Of a stretch of 5,832 nucleotides of DNA, positions 5,091-5,832 are shown in pieces (positions within the stretch are counted from its first letter, which is position 1; each line of letters opens with the position of its first letter). Below the pieces are notes generated by a model. It was given only the letters and a program-made list of their open reading frames with translations. It was not told the DNA's origin and made no database searches. The DNA is from Methanobacteriota archaeon (GTDB lineage: Archaea > Thermoplasmatota > Poseidoniia > Poseidoniales > Poseidoniaceae). The stretch spans positions 34,634 to 40,465 of the forward strand of contig PAWY01000001.1 in the NCBI GenBank assembly GCA_002714305.1, in the 5' to 3' direction. Made by a program: the position numbers and the translations under genes.

Positions 5091-5759
5091 ATGGTTGGAC
5101 ACTTCCAAGAGTTTGAAGATGAGTACCTCGAGATGATGTATGAATTTCACGAAAGTGACGCCGGCGGAGTTGTCCGTACGGGGGACCTCGCCACAAAATT
5201 AGGCGTCAGCCCAGCCTCAGCAACCGAAATGGTTCAGCGCCTTGCCACCCGCGGTTATCTCGAATACATCCCCTACAAAGGTGCTCGACTGACCCCCCAA
5301 GGATTGGTGCACGGCCAGAAAATGAAACGTCGCCATCGGCTGGCCGAAGTTCTGCTCGATCTCCTCCCCTACGATGGTAACCCACACGAAACGGCATGCC
5401 GATTGGAACATGCCATCGACGATGACATGGAGGTGGCCCTCTCCCGTTTGATCACCTCTGAGACACTGGATCCAAGCGGGCGCGAAATTCCACAACCCAC
5501 CGCAGACATCGCTGACCGCCTTGCGTCTTCAAGTCAAACATGTTCCCTTGAAGACCTGAACGATGGGAGCGCTGGTCGACTGTCAATGCTCCTCCTCCCG
5601 GCTGCTGAAGCGGCGGCCATGAATCAACAAGGATTTGCGGTTGGCAAGAGCATCACCCGGCAGAACGAATCCTTCGTTTTGGAAAACGGTACCGTCGCTC
5701 AACTCTCGGATGGCGCCAAGAGGTCAATATTCGTTGAAATCGAAACAAAATCAGTGTGA
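5091..5759 (+). CDS. DtxR/MntR-family metal-dependent transcriptional regulator
   Basis: The 222-residue product has the full three-domain layout and length of DtxR/IdeR (about 226). Residues 8-72 form the winged helix (recognition helix around SPASATEMVQRLATRGYL, wing around PYKGARLTPQG). Residues 75-122 form the dimerisation and metal domain. Residues 150-218 form a C-terminal SH3/FeoA-like domain. Compared from memory with C. diphtheriae DtxR, site 1 is present (H82, E86, H99 for H79, E83, H98), as are C103, E106 and H107 of site 2 (C102, E105, H106). The position of DtxR Met10 is Glu11, as an acidic residue is in MntR (Asp8), while Cys103 stands where MntR has Glu99. Such proteins bind Fe2+ or Mn2+ and then repress uptake genes; which metal applies here is uncertain. 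It lies 9 nt after the membrane glycoprotein gene, so it may regulate that operon or simply share it. Confidence 0.9.
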   Translation: MVGHFQEFEDEYLEMMYEFHESDAGGVVRTGDLATKLGVSPASATEMVQRLATRGYLEYIPYKGARLTPQGLVHGQKMKRRHRLAEVLLDLLPYDGNPHETACRLEHAIDDDMEVALSRLITSETLDPSGREIPQPTADIADRLASSSQTCSLEDLNDGSAGRLSMLLLPAAEAAAMNQQGFAVGKSITRQNESFVLENGTVAQLSDGAKRSIFVEIETKSV

Positions 5760-5762
5760 ACA

Positions 5763-5770
5763 CTTTAGAA
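5763..5770 (+). promoter_or_regulatory. Weak TATA-like box before the right-edge gene
   Basis: CTTTAGAA is centred about 25-26 nt upstream of the ATG at 5792, the distance expected for a leaderless archaeal transcript. No Shine-Dalgarno sequence precedes that ATG, which agrees with leaderless initiation. The match to the TATA consensus is imperfect. Confidence 0.3.
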
Positions 5771-5791
5771 CAAACCTCCTCATCATCAACC

Positions 5792-5832
5792 ATGGCTGAA
5801 GTGAACCCTCCAGTGATTGAAGAGGCGGATGA
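5792..5832 (+). CDS. Start of a gene cut by the right edge
   Basis: An ATG at 5792 opens a frame that stays open to the window end. Thirteen complete codons give MAEVNPPVIEEAD, an acidic, proline-containing, soluble-looking N-terminus. There is no ribosome-binding site, but a TATA-like box lies about 26 nt upstream, and the start comes 32 nt after the regulator's stop. Too short to identify; it could still belong to the same operon. Confidence 0.4.
   Translation, partial: MAEVNPPVIEEAD

Overview
The window most likely comes from a planktonic euryarchaeon of the Poseidoniia / Marine Group II type (Thermoplasmatota). The assignment rests on gene content and signals, not on a marker gene. Ribosome-binding sites are of the GGTGA/GGAGG kind. 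There is a stand-alone Roadblock/LC7 protein, a coiled-coil protein resembling the archaeal COG1340 group, a large secreted protein built from Ig-like repeats and rich in N-glycosylation sequons with cytoplasmic zinc ribbons, and a DtxR-type metal regulator. Coding density is very high. No rRNA, tRNA, transposon or CRISPR array is visible.

Left half (1-2521), all on the minus strand and transcribed right to left: a short coiled-coil protein (2521-2021), a longer coiled-coil protein with a lysine-rich tail (2024-1170), a GNAT acetyltransferase (1173-676), a single-domain Roadblock/LC7 protein (641-333), then, after a 108-nt spacer with two hairpins, the start of a COG1340-like coiled-coil protein that runs off the left edge (224-1). 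The first three overlap by 4 nt at each junction and the fourth follows after 34 nt, so they look like one operon. The fifth may be read through or have its own promoter. Three coiled-coil proteins with a Roadblock module and an acetyltransferase is the most unusual gene set here and may be an undescribed scaffold or structural system. No GTPase is visible in the window.

Right half (2562-5832), plus strand: an 839-residue type I membrane protein (signal peptide, about 650-residue Ig-like ectodomain, one transmembrane helix, two cytoplasmic CPxC zinc ribbons), followed 9 nt later by a three-domain DtxR/MntR-family repressor with a nearly complete DtxR-like metal-site set. The two are probably co-transcribed, which links a surface glycoprotein with metal-dependent regulation. 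A third gene begins at 5792, preceded by a weak TATA-like box at leaderless spacing, and is cut by the right edge.

The two halves diverge from a very short region around 2522-2561. The longer start option of the minus-strand gene shares the same CATG palindrome as the plus-strand start. Non-coding or hidden structure of note: a decamer in three copies forming two mutually exclusive hairpins inside the second coiled-coil gene (1290-1328), a C8 homopolymer in the same gene (1836-1843), and paired hairpins in the leader of the leftmost gene.
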